Positions 56,122 through 64,000 of a DNA stretch of 64,000 nt are shown here, piece by piece. The DNA comes from Verrucomicrobiales bacterium (GTDB taxonomy: Bacteria; Verrucomicrobiota; Verrucomicrobiia; Verrucomicrobiales; DEV007), in contig JAEUHI010000002.1 of the NCBI GenBank assembly GCA_016795385.1, forward strand, positions 1-64,000. Direction: 5' to 3'. The translations under genes were made by a program, and so were the position numbers. The notes beneath the pieces are model-generated. The model searched no databases. It was not told where the DNA came from and saw nothing but the letters and a program-made list of their open reading frames with translations. Every line of letters begins with the position of its first letter. Within the stretch, counting starts at the first letter, position 1.

Positions 56122-56916
56122 TCACTCCGTCAAATCCTCGGAAAATCGGCGGATGGCCTGGGCTTTTCCGGTGATCTCGTCGACGTCGACGATCACTCCG
56201 CGCAATCCCACCGGGCCTTTGGCGACGGGAAAACGCTGGGGCGTCGAGGTGAAGAATCGCTCGACGACAGGTCCTGTCTCACGCCCGAGCACCGAATCGA
56301 GCGGACCACACATCCCGGCATCGCATAGAAACGCCGTGCCTCCGGGCAGGATACGTTCGTCGGCTGTCTGCACATGGGTGTGGGTACCGACCACTGCGGA
56401 GACCGTCCCATCGAGCGCCCACCCCAGCGATATTTTCTCGCTGGTCGTCTCCGCGTGAAAATCGACGAAAATCACCGCAACCTGCTCGAGCGCTTTCAAT
56501 CTGGCCACTTCATCCCGCACCGCATGGAAGGGGTTTTCCAGGGGAGGTTGCATGAAGCTACGCCCCTGCGCGTTGATCACCGCCACCTTGCCCTTGGCGG
56601 TATCGAGCACCATCGATCCTCCGCCGGGCACGGCCGGGGGGTAATTGAGGGGCCGGAGCACCCGGGGCTCCATTTCCATAAATTCCACGATTTCACTTTG
56701 ATCCCAGATGTGATCCCCTGTCGTGATGACCGCAATGCCAGCCCGCAGCAAGTCGATGGCGATTTTAGGCGTGATCCCCCTCCCTGCCGCGGCATTTTCG
56801 CCGTTCGCGATCACAAAGTCGATGTTCTCAGCCTCGCGGATCGCGGCGAGCCTCGAAATCACGGCCTTCCGTCCGGGTTCGCCGACAATATCTCCTAGAA
56901 ATAGAATCCTGAGCAT
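56122..56916 (-). CDS. YmdB-family metallophosphoesterase
   Basis: 264 residues, matching the YmdB/TIGR00282 family, a di-metal phosphoesterase with reported 2',3'-cyclic nucleotide activity and a role in RNA turnover signalling in Bacillus. Metal ligands are visible: GDIVGEPGR (Asp8), IANGENAAAGRG (Asn, Glu), TGDHIWDQ and FVDFHAETTSEK, GTHTHVQTADE. All are intact. It diverges from the cell-wall amidase with a 54-base gap. Confidence 0.85.
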   Translation of the reverse strand: MLRILFLGDIVGEPGRKAVISRLAAIREAENIDFVIANGENAAAGRGITPKIAIDLLRAGIAVITTGDHIWDQSEIVEFMEMEPRVLRPLNYPPAVPGGGSMVLDTAKGKVAVINAQGRSFMQPPLENPFHAVRDEVARLKALEQVAVIFVDFHAETTSEKISLGWALDGTVSAVVGTHTHVQTADERILPGGTAFLCDAGMCGPLDSVLGRETGPVVERFFTSTPQRFPVAKGPVGLRGVIVDVDEITGKAQAIRRFSEDLTE

Positions 56917-56970
56917 GCTTCACTTAGATCGCCCGGTTTCCGGGTCTGGAAACTGAAAACTTTCAACGGC

Positions 56971-58302
56971 TTGAAGCCCCCCGGAAAGTCTCTCTTTGGG
57001 TCTTGCGGAGCCTTGTTCTCCGTCCTTTTGGCCATTCTGCACGGTGCCGGCATCCCGCTCGAAACCCGCGCCGCCGGAGCCTCCTCCTCCCCTCCCGCTC
57101 CGAATCTCGCCCGACTCGGGTCGGTACCGGACTGGACTCGCTTGGATCCGTATCAAGGTACGATGACGAGGGGGGAGTTTGTCTACCTGCTGCGCCATTG
57201 TTATGCCCGGACGCCCGCAGAGGCCGATGGGGTGATCCGCATCGAGCACGACCGCGCCCTCATCCTGAAGCAGTCGAATTTCCCCGGAGCCGGTTGGTAT
57301 GATCTCCGGTTTCGGACGGAGTCTCCGCTGCCGAAAGAAGGCCCGCTTTATTGGAAAGATCCCGTCAAAGTCCCCGATCTGCCCGTCAATTCGACCCGTC
57401 CGCTCGAAGGACTGAGGATCGCGATCGACCCCGGGCACATCGGAGGCAAATGGGTCACCTGGGACGACCGGCACTTCAAGCTCGGCGGTCCCGACACCCT
57501 CGAGGTCCGTGAGGGTGAAATGACGCTGATGGTCGCGAAAATCCTCCGTCGTGATCTCACCCTGCTGGGCGCGGAGGTGTTTCTTACCCGGGAAAGCAAC
57601 AACCCGGTCACCCAAGAGCGGGTCGAAACCCTTCAGGAAGAGGCAAGGGCCTACCTCATCCGCCGCGGCCAGGTGCCCTCGGCCGGGCTCATCGCGAGTA
57701 CCGCCAAAGCCATGTTCGCCATTTCCGCCGAGATCCGTGCCCGCGGGGAACTCATCAACGAGACGATCCGCCCCGACCTTGCGCTCTGCCTCCATTTTGA
57801 CGCATCTCCCTGGCCCGGAGGGAAACCGGTCTTTCGCTCCCCCAACCACCTTCACCTGATTTTGAACGGTTGTTACTCGAAAGGCGAAATGGAAGAGGAC
57901 GACACCCGCTTTGAAATGGTCCTGCGCATTCTCCAGCGGATCTATCACGAGGAGCTCCGACTCTCCGACACCGTCTCGAGAACGGTACAGGCCGAAACCC
58001 GGCTTCCCGCCTTCGGCTATGATGGCACCAGCGGCATGTCGGTGAACGATAATGAATTGGTTTGGGCCCGCAATCTCCTCGCCAACCGCGTCTTCTTCTG
58101 CCCGGTGCTGTTTTTCGAACCCTTCTGCATGAACCACCAGGAAACCCACGCCCGGGTGCAGGAAGGCCCCTATCCGGGACTCCGCGAAATCAACGGAGTC
58201 TATCGGAAAAACATCTATCAGGAGTATGCGGATGGGGTCACGTCCGGGCTGGTAAGGTACTACCGGCAGCACCGGCGGGGAAGTCCCTCCGCTCAGGAAT
58301 AA
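56971..58302 (+). CDS. Exported N-acetylmuramoyl-L-alanine amidase (Amidase_3)
   Basis: 443 residues. Starts at TTG 56971 (no ATG or GTG gives the signal): GKSLFGSCGALFSVLLAILHGAGIPLE is a signal peptide. Residues about 70-135 are an extra N-terminal region; the Amidase_3 core shows the zinc ligands in IAIDPGHIGGKW (His), REGEMTL (Glu), and LCLHFDAS (His) with the catalytic Glu near GVYRKNIY. It cuts the sugar-peptide bond of peptidoglycan. The tail overlaps the stop of the next, convergent gene by 10 bases. Confidence 0.82.
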   Translation: MKPPGKSLFGSCGALFSVLLAILHGAGIPLETRAAGASSSPPAPNLARLGSVPDWTRLDPYQGTMTRGEFVYLLRHCYARTPAEADGVIRIEHDRALILKQSNFPGAGWYDLRFRTESPLPKEGPLYWKDPVKVPDLPVNSTRPLEGLRIAIDPGHIGGKWVTWDDRHFKLGGPDTLEVREGEMTLMVAKILRRDLTLLGAEVFLTRESNNPVTQERVETLQEEARAYLIRRGQVPSAGLIASTAKAMFAISAEIRARGELINETIRPDLALCLHFDASPWPGGKPVFRSPNHLHLILNGCYSKGEMEEDDTRFEMVLRILQRIYHEELRLSDTVSRTVQAETRLPAFGYDGTSGMSVNDNELVWARNLLANRVFFCPVLFFEPFCMNHQETHARVQEGPYPGLREINGVYRKNIYQEYADGVTSGLVRYYRQHRRGSPSAQE

Positions 58303-61300
58303 AGCGAAGGATCCAGCCCGATGGTGCCGACGATGCTCTGGATGTAGGCCTCGGGGGAGCCTTCCAAGGTAGCCAGCGCCGCCTTGGTCTGCACGAGTCG
58401 CTCCGCCAGTTTCAGGCGTTCCGCCTCTTTCTCATAGTGTTTGCGCTCGAGGAACTCCTCCAAGGCCACGACGTGGGTGCGGATCGTGCGGACCCTGAGG
58501 TCGGTCTTGGCGACGAGGCGCTCGCGATACCAGTCGCTCGCGATCACTTTCTCACGGTCGAACAACCCCCGGATTTCGGGATCGTGGATCGTCTTCCCTT
58601 CATATTCGCCGTAGGCCATGAGATGGAGCAGCGCCCTCAGGGGCGGGATGGCCGCATCGATCCCGCCATCGTCGAAATAGGCGAGCGCGACGCTCTTCTG
58701 CGTGCCGGCGATGTTGCGGATGGCCTCGAGATAGTCCTCGCGGCCTTGCAGCTCCGGCTTCAGCATTTCCTCGGTGAAAACACTGCGGGGTTCGGCAAAG
58801 ACACGGCCGAAGAAGGTCTCGACGAATTTCTGGGTGATGCGGTAGCCGAGACGGCTCGCGGGGACGAATTCACCCCCTTCCTCGAAATCATCGAGGCGCT
58901 CCAGATACCCTTCGGCAATCAGGAACGCCGGCTTCCGTTCGTGGAGGAACATGCGGCTCCACACCTCGGGGACGACCAGACTCACGTCGTGGGCGACCTT
59001 GTATTTCGGACCGACATAGCCCGCCGCCGTGCTGAATCCCTCGTAACCGCTCAGGATGTAACCGAGCAGCGCGGCGTTGAGATCAATCACGGGCAGCAAG
59101 GCGTTGAAAGGACCTTTCGTCAGGGCGCCCTCCGAGCCCGCTCCCGTGGTCGAGGGAGACTTGCCGGTGAGGCTGGCGATGAAGTCCATGAAAAGTTCGG
59201 GGAGCTCCTGATAATGAATCGGGCCGAAAGGCGCGAGCGCGCCGATCTTCGCGGCATGATCCGCCGGATTGTTGCGACGCCCCGGCAACACGGCGTGGAC
59301 CGGGCTGAGGACGGGCTTGTCAGAGGGAATCCGTCGATAAAGACGAGCTCCGATCTCCCCCAGATACTCGGCCCGAGGATTCTCGAGGTCGGGGCGATTC
59401 TGAAGATATCGCGGGTTTTCGCTGGGAGATCCATCCACCATCCGCGGGTGAGCCGAGCTGATCGCGTAGGCCGGACTGCCCTCGGCAGCGACGAAATCGA
59501 GGAGCGATTTCTTCAACGGCGCGGTGAAATAGTCGAAGCGGATCGCATCATCCACGATCGCCTTCACTTCGGCGCGGCTCTTCGGCTCGTAGTTCGAAAA
59601 GAAATTTCCCCCACGGGAAAAATCGAACTCCGTCTGCTTGTCATAGCCGCGGTGGATCGCATCGTCCGGGCGCTGGAAAAGACGGAACTCGCAGTTTTCT
59701 GCGAACTTGTAGCTCGGGAAGTCCACCTCCGGATGCATCAGGGAACGATCGAGACGCGCCGCCGGCACGGTGATCGATGCGGTGATGTCATCTTCACGCT
59801 GTAGTTTCGTGGCCGGCGCGAAATCCTTGCGCAGGCTGAACATGCGCCACGCCCCGTCCTGCTCGAAGCCAACGCGCAGATAGCTCGTCATGACCGAGGC
59901 CAGACGGTATTTCAAAAGCGAACCGTGCTCGCCATTGACGCGATCCACCCGGAAACGACTGCGCCAGTCCGTACCCCAATCCGGCTTCCAATAGCGTTTC
60001 AGCGTGAGGATGAAATCCTTCACGGAACGCGGGATCGAGGCAATGAAGGCGTTGTACTCGTCGGTGAACTCATCGCTGGGCGAGAACAGACGCATCACCG
60101 ACCCCAGGGAACGCTCCGGATCGAGGATGGGGCGGCTCTTGGCTCCCGGCACACGCGGATTCTTCGCCCGATCGCCGTAGTCTCGGGCGAGGAGCTGTTC
60201 CACCAAAGCCATATCCGCCTCGAAGCGAGGCATGATGACCGGCCCCGCCTCCATCGCGTCGGCAAGCGATTTCGAAATCTCCGATTTCCCGCCGCCCGAC
60301 ACCGTGCAGGGCTTGTGACAGAAAGTCCCTTCGGCATTGGTGCCGATGAGGCGCCACCGCTGACCGGCGGACGGCTTGCGCATCTCGATCTTGTAACCCG
60401 AGGGCAGCACATAGGTCCGGTCGGGACGCAAGGGGATCGACCGCTCGGCCCCGCCCCGGGTCCACGTCACCGACTGCGTCGTCAGGTCGAAATAAGCGTC
60501 TTCCGGCACGTACTTGATATCAGGATAGCATTTGTCGATGGCGAAACCCTCCTCCCGCACCTCCACGCGGTCCCCCAACAGGGCGATGAGTTCCGCCAGG
60601 GTGTGATCCGCGTCGCGGCGGTAGGGATCGAGGAGGAAATCTTCGCCATGGTCGAAACTCGGGAAGACCAAGGCCCCTCCCGCGTGTTCTTCCTCGACCA
60701 GCCCGTAAAGGTTGGCCGCATAGCTGATCTGGGTTTTCACCTCCTTTTTGCAGTAGCCGAAATAGTTGTCCGCGATCAAGGTCACCACGACCCCTTCCGA
60801 ATCGCGCGCCGTCACCTTGAAGGCCGAGCCATTGTTGTAGAGTTCGCCCTCGTCACTCCAACACATCCCGTCCCGCTTCTGCCGTTCGGTCGCCTCGGAA
60901 AAGTGGGGCAATCCCAGATCCTTCTTTTTCAAAGTGATCAAATGGGGCGCGAGAATGACGCAGCCCGTGTGACCCGTCCAATGCTCCACGTCGAGCCGGG
61001 CATCATTTTCCGGGAGAAATGGGTCCCCGGCGTTGCCGAAGATCGACTCCACGAAATCGAGATTGCTCACGAGGTTTCCCGGCGCGAAGAACCGCGTCTC
61101 CATCGTCTTCTCCTTGGTGAATCCCGGCACCTCGGGACAAACCAAGGGGCGGAGAAGCAGGGAGACGAACGCTTTCACCGGCTGCGGCTCCGCGCTCGTG
61201 TAGGGCACTGTGAGCAGCTCGTCGGGTGGATTCAGGGCCGCCTTGAGGAGCCGGGCGAAGGTGACCTTCGGCACCGCCAGTTTGTCGGACGCGATGGGCA

Positions 61301-61778
61301 AACCTCCTTCGGTCACGTGGAAGACCCCTTTGGTCGTGCGGCGGTCCTTTGCGGGATTGTGGCAAACCCCCTGCCAGGTCCGATAGCTCGAAACGATGGA
61401 GGATTCAAAACGGTCTCCGCCGTGGGGCAACGAAAGCAGCCGTGCGAGCCCGTGACGTTCGAGGATCAGCGGATCGGGCAGCTTGGCCTCGCCGTCGCCG
61501 AACACGCCCGTATCGGCGAGGTAGCGGTCAAGCCACTCGGTGATGTGTCGGTCGACCGGGCATCGATGGCTCTTGAGGAGCCGCAGACGCTCCTGGAAAT
61601 TGAGAATCAACCCGCGTCCCATTTCGAGGAAGGGGAAATCCTCCGCATCTCCCACGATCGGCAACCCCCGCGCCGCGAATTTCAAATTGATGTATTCCCT
61701 TGAGCGGGAGTCTCCGAGCGGGCCGGCCGCGGGCTGGGCTCCGTCAAATCCGATGCGTTCTTCCAAATGATCTCTCAT
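58293..61778 (-). CDS. Large (1161-residue) probable pyrophosphate-dependent PEP carboxykinase
   Basis: The sequence has no signal peptide. A central region carries PPi-PEPCK-like markers: NYFGYCKKEVKTQISYAANLYG near residue 345, a P-loop-like SGGGKSEISKS near 495, KSRPILDPERSLGS and a long C-terminal helical part. The size (about 1150) and these motifs match the PPi-type phosphoenolpyruvate carboxykinase of Propionibacterium and Entamoeba, which makes PEP and PPi from oxaloacetate and phosphate or the reverse; this is my recognition, not a database hit. ATG 61778 is the only good start. It converges with the amidase (10-base overlap). Confidence 0.55.
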   Translation of the reverse strand: MRDHLEERIGFDGAQPAAGPLGDSRSREYINLKFAARGLPIVGDAEDFPFLEMGRGLILNFQERLRLLKSHRCPVDRHITEWLDRYLADTGVFGDGEAKLPDPLILERHGLARLLSLPHGGDRFESSIVSSYRTWQGVCHNPAKDRRTTKGVFHVTEGGLPIASDKLAVPKVTFARLLKAALNPPDELLTVPYTSAEPQPVKAFVSLLLRPLVCPEVPGFTKEKTMETRFFAPGNLVSNLDFVESIFGNAGDPFLPENDARLDVEHWTGHTGCVILAPHLITLKKKDLGLPHFSEATERQKRDGMCWSDEGELYNNGSAFKVTARDSEGVVVTLIADNYFGYCKKEVKTQISYAANLYGLVEEEHAGGALVFPSFDHGEDFLLDPYRRDADHTLAELIALLGDRVEVREEGFAIDKCYPDIKYVPEDAYFDLTTQSVTWTRGGAERSIPLRPDRTYVLPSGYKIEMRKPSAGQRWRLIGTNAEGTFCHKPCTVSGGGKSEISKSLADAMEAGPVIMPRFEADMALVEQLLARDYGDRAKNPRVPGAKSRPILDPERSLGSVMRLFSPSDEFTDEYNAFIASIPRSVKDFILTLKRYWKPDWGTDWRSRFRVDRVNGEHGSLLKYRLASVMTSYLRVGFEQDGAWRMFSLRKDFAPATKLQREDDITASITVPAARLDRSLMHPEVDFPSYKFAENCEFRLFQRPDDAIHRGYDKQTEFDFSRGGNFFSNYEPKSRAEVKAIVDDAIRFDYFTAPLKKSLLDFVAAEGSPAYAISSAHPRMVDGSPSENPRYLQNRPDLENPRAEYLGEIGARLYRRIPSDKPVLSPVHAVLPGRRNNPADHAAKIGALAPFGPIHYQELPELFMDFIASLTGKSPSTTGAGSEGALTKGPFNALLPVIDLNAALLGYILSGYEGFSTAAGYVGPKYKVAHDVSLVVPEVWSRMFLHERKPAFLIAEGYLERLDDFEEGGEFVPASRLGYRITQKFVETFFGRVFAEPRSVFTEEMLKPELQGREDYLEAIRNIAGTQKSVALAYFDDGGIDAAIPPLRALLHLMAYGEYEGKTIHDPEIRGLFDREKVIASDWYRERLVAKTDLRVRTIRTHVVALEEFLERKHYEKEAERLKLAERLVQTKAALATLEGSPEAYIQSIVGTIGLDPSLYS

Positions 61779-61972
61779 GCTGCTGCTCCGACATCACTGC
61801 CGGCGGTTCCGTGTTCCTGCCGTTCGGGACGCAACTCTCGTGCCGTCTCCCTCTCAAAACGAGCGCCTTAGATAGCAAAGCGAAAAGCGCCACTCAGGAA
61901 AGCGGTTTTTCCGACACCCGGACGACCGACACCGGAAGCCATGAAAGACGGAAATTGACCAATTGCCTTCCC

Positions 61973-62656
61973 TCAAGGGGCCGCAGCCCCCACCTCCCGG
62001 AAAGAATCCGCCGCCTCCTTCAGAACAGGACGATAGCGTTCCTCGTTTTCCCGCAGCGTCCACGCCATCACCTGATGAAAATAGCCGGGACTCTCGAGAT
62101 AGGTATTGAGGTAAAAGATCCCCAGTCCGTCGGCCTTTCCAGTCACTTCACGGCGCAGCCCTTTCAACCCGCCGACCGTGACCTCTTCGAATTCCGTGGC
62201 CTGTAGATCGATGACATTCGATGCCGCTTGTTCTGCGGCGAGCGGCGCAAACTCCGCGAGCGTGTAGCCCTCGGGAAAATCGGCTTTCGCTTCCGTGATG
62301 ACGACCAGGTATTGTTCGAGGTAGGGATTGCCGATCCCGAGAGAAGAATCCGCCGAGCCGATCGCGAGTTCCCTCCAGCGAGGCGCCCCCCTCACCGTCG
62401 CAACTCCATCCGAGGTGGGGAACGTTCGAGGTTCGGCCTGCTCCTTCGCCTCCTTCATCCCGGACCGGACCGCGTAGGCGATGCCGATGGCGAATGTGAC
62501 CAGCGTGATGACTCCCGCAACTACCGCCGCAATCGTCCAGCCCCGCGACTTCCTCGTCAGGGCCATGATCAGGAAAAACAGAAAGATCGCCGGGAAGAGC
62601 AGTCCCACACAACAGCCTAAAATCACCAAAAGCTCCTGAAGACCCGCATTTCCCAT
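61973..62656 (-). CDS. Membrane-anchored protein of unknown function
   Basis: 227 residues. Two transmembrane helices (LLVILGCCVGLLFPAIFLFFLIMAL and TIAAVVAGVITLVTFAIGIAYAV), then a soluble beta/alpha domain (residues about 75-227: WRELAIGSADSSLGIGNPYLEQYLVVITEAKADFPEG ... KADGLGIFYLNTYLESPGYFHQVMAWT) resembling small lipoprotein-like stress proteins. ATG 62656. It precedes the PEPCK-like gene on the same strand with a 194-base gap; that gap has no clear structure. Confidence 0.65.
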   Translation of the reverse strand: MGNAGLQELLVILGCCVGLLFPAIFLFFLIMALTRKSRGWTIAAVVAGVITLVTFAIGIAYAVRSGMKEAKEQAEPRTFPTSDGVATVRGAPRWRELAIGSADSSLGIGNPYLEQYLVVITEAKADFPEGYTLAEFAPLAAEQAASNVIDLQATEFEEVTVGGLKGLRREVTGKADGLGIFYLNTYLESPGYFHQVMAWTLRENEERYRPVLKEAADSFREVGAAAP

Positions 62657-62696
62657 CCTCAAAGGAACCCCACTCGGTTCAAAAATTCAAGCAAGC

Positions 62697-62750
62697 GAAA
62701 TAGCCTACAGGTCGAAGGTCGCCGCGCATTTTAAATAGTCAGCCTATTTC
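62697..62750. repeat. Imperfect fold-back element upstream of the transposase
   Basis: GAAATAGCCT (62697-62706) faces AGCCTATTTC (62741-62750) with one mismatch, and a smaller hairpin AAATAG-tcagc-CTATTT (62733-62749) lies inside. Position and structure fit a REP-type target of the adjacent RAYT transposase. Confidence 0.6.
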
Positions 62751-62788
62751 ATGTTGCGTGGCCTCTTTTTTGAATTACTGCTATCGGC

Positions 62789-63907
62789 ATGAGTTCACCC
62801 CGGATCTTTGGCGATTCCTCGGCACGCAATTTTTACCACTGCGTTTCGCGGGTGGTGGATCGCCGCATTCTTTTTCATGCGGATGAAAAGGAGGTTCTCC
62901 GATCCATTCTTCGAAAACTTGAGAAGTTCAGCGGGCTTCGCGTCGCCACCTACTGTTTCATGGGCAACCACTTCCACCTTCTGGTCGAGGTTCCTGACAG
63001 GTCCTGTATCGCACCTCTCGATGCACGATCCCTGGTCGAATTGCTTCCGCTTCTTTACGACAAGGCAACCGTGGAAACCGTCACCCGTGAACTTGCTGCC
63101 GCCCGCGAGTCCGGAAACACCTCCTGGGAGGAAGCCCTTCTCGCACGCTATGAGCATCGACGTGGTGATCTCTCAATCTTTCTCAAGGAATTCAAACAAC
63201 GGGTCTCGATTTTCATGAATCGTCGTCTCGGCCGCGTCGGAACACTCTGGGAAGGGCGATTTCGAAGCGTCCTCGTCGAGGGCGGCGAAGCTTCCCTGCA
63301 AGCGGTAGCCGCTTATATCGATCTGAATCCGGTCCGGGCCGGGCTTGTTTCAAAACCCGAAGCCTATCGATGGAGCGGGTATGGCGAGGCCTCTGGCAGT
63401 GGAAAAGGCGCGGCGCGGGCCAGGCTAGGCCTCGGCCTGATTCAGCGCGAGAGCTTGGAATGTCCCGATGATACGGTCCCGACCGATCCACTTGATTGGA
63501 GCGAAGTGGAAATGCGCTATCGCCGGCTTCTCGACCCAAGTTCGCTCGATGGTGTCGCGGACGATCCCGATCCCGGCCCGACCCCAACATCCTCGTCCGG
63601 AGCCTCGGAAAGGACAGCCCCTCCCGGCAGGTCCCCCTGCCCTCGTCAACATGGCCCATCACTTCCCGAGATGCTCAGACGAAAAGTCCGCTATTTCTGT
63701 GATGGTGCCGTGCTCGGGACTTCGGCGTTCATTGAGGAAACGATCGCTCGACTCAAGTCGACCGGGCAGATTCCTCCCAATCGAAAATCAGCCGCCCAAC
63801 GGCTCCGCGGCGGATCAGTCTGGGGAGAACTGCGAACCCTTCGAGGTCTTCAGGTCGATGTTTTCGGCCCTCCAGCCCACAAGAATCCGCCTTCGCTGAC
63901 CTCCTGA
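62789..63907 (+). CDS. REP-associated tyrosine transposase (RAYT, Y1_Tnp/HUH)
   Basis: 372 residues. The HUH motif HFH (61-63) in YCFMGNHFHLLVEV binds metal; the catalytic Tyr is Tyr176 in AAYIDLNPVRAGLV. Between them is the family stretch FMNRRLGRVGTLWEGRFRSVLV. RAYTs are single-copy relatives of IS200/IS605 transposases that process REP hairpins and are not flanked by classical insertion-sequence ends; that is the case here. After about residue 190 the protein has a non-conserved, proline-rich C-terminal half ending in an arginine-rich segment. No target-site duplication seen. Confidence 0.85.
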   Translation: MSSPRIFGDSSARNFYHCVSRVVDRRILFHADEKEVLRSILRKLEKFSGLRVATYCFMGNHFHLLVEVPDRSCIAPLDARSLVELLPLLYDKATVETVTRELAAARESGNTSWEEALLARYEHRRGDLSIFLKEFKQRVSIFMNRRLGRVGTLWEGRFRSVLVEGGEASLQAVAAYIDLNPVRAGLVSKPEAYRWSGYGEASGSGKGAARARLGLGLIQRESLECPDDTVPTDPLDWSEVEMRYRRLLDPSSLDGVADDPDPGPTPTSSSGASERTAPPGRSPCPRQHGPSLPEMLRRKVRYFCDGAVLGTSAFIEETIARLKSTGQIPPNRKSAAQRLRGGSVWGELRTLRGLQVDVFGPPAHKNPPSLTS

Positions 63908-63930
63908 TCCAGCAACACCCCAAGGGATCT

Positions 63931-64000
63931 TCAATTGATGATCTCGCGGATGGGATGCTGGTGCTCCACCCCGGTCAGCCGCGCATCCAGACCTTGGAAC
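63931..64000 (-). CDS. C-terminal end of a probable DUF1501 protein, partial
   Basis: Only the last 22 codons are inside the window, reading FQGLDARLTGVEHQHPIREIIN then TGA (63931-63933). The pattern FxGxDxRLTxVxx...I is the usual end of DUF1501 (sulfatase-fold) proteins, a large secreted family in Planctomycetota and Verrucomicrobiota. The rest lies beyond the right edge. Confidence 0.55.
   Translation of the reverse strand, partial: FQGLDARLTGVEHQHPIREIIN

Overview
The window is a GC-rich chromosomal segment, most likely from a member of the Verrucomicrobiota (PVC superphylum). The case rests on a very large secreted protein with LamG-like, propeller, HEAT and CxxCH haem segments (21661-25635), the C-terminal end of a probable DUF1501 protein at the right edge, many secreted esterases, amidohydrolases and FAD enzymes typical of polymer-degrading PVC bacteria, and abundant hairpin repeats. 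No phage, integron or CRISPR array was seen.

Region 1 (about 1-12.7 kb): an APH-like kinase that looks truncated, trmO, a repeat-packed 570-bp gap, an exported amidohydrolase, an rRNA-modification pair (RsmC/RlmG-type methyltransferase and rsuA) coupled to a secreted esterase and followed by a beta-helix protein, a Phd/PIN toxin-antitoxin module, an RlmM-like methyltransferase, a small inverted-repeat element, a PQQ-type propeller protein and a secreted alpha/beta hydrolase. Region 2 (12.8-21.5 kb): a DUF3482 GTPase plus DUF2868 membrane protein pair beside ruvC, thrH, a SprT-like protein, cysE, an amidase lipoprotein and a second toxin-antitoxin module. Region 3 (21.6-40.6 kb): accessory and metabolic genes, including the PVC haem protein, a double-TM2 membrane protein, a Uma2 protein, dgkA with a D-lactate/glycolate-dehydrogenase-like flavoenzyme, an FAD oxidoreductase, an esterase-amidohydrolase fusion, a redoxin and an M20 peptidase.

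Region 4 (40.8-56.1 kb) is the translation/transcription core, all on the minus strand and read leftward: tRNA-Thr, tuf, tRNA-Trp, secE, nusG, rplK, rplA, rplJ, rplL, rpoB, rpoC, then rpsB and tsf. Hairpins after tuf, rplL, rpoC and tsf, and promoter-like sequences before tRNA-Thr and rpsB, suggest it is cut into several transcription units. Region 5 (56.1-64 kb): a YmdB-type phosphoesterase, a cell-wall amidase, a 1161-residue protein that I think is a pyrophosphate-dependent PEP carboxykinase, a small membrane protein, a REP-associated (HUH/Y1) transposase and the DUF1501 fragment.

The observations most worth following are: a recurrent non-coding-like motif (GGTTTTGTCAGG and close variants) that sits in all kinds of context and forces rare codons; a family of short elements with inverted ends GGCGGCCTACGGAA (one with perfect 19-bp ends), possibly served by the RAYT transposase; the esterase-amidohydrolase fusion; and the candidate PPi-PEPCK. 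Start codons often lack a Shine-Dalgarno sequence, and some promoters lie almost on the start codon, so several starts are judged from signal peptides and family alignments.
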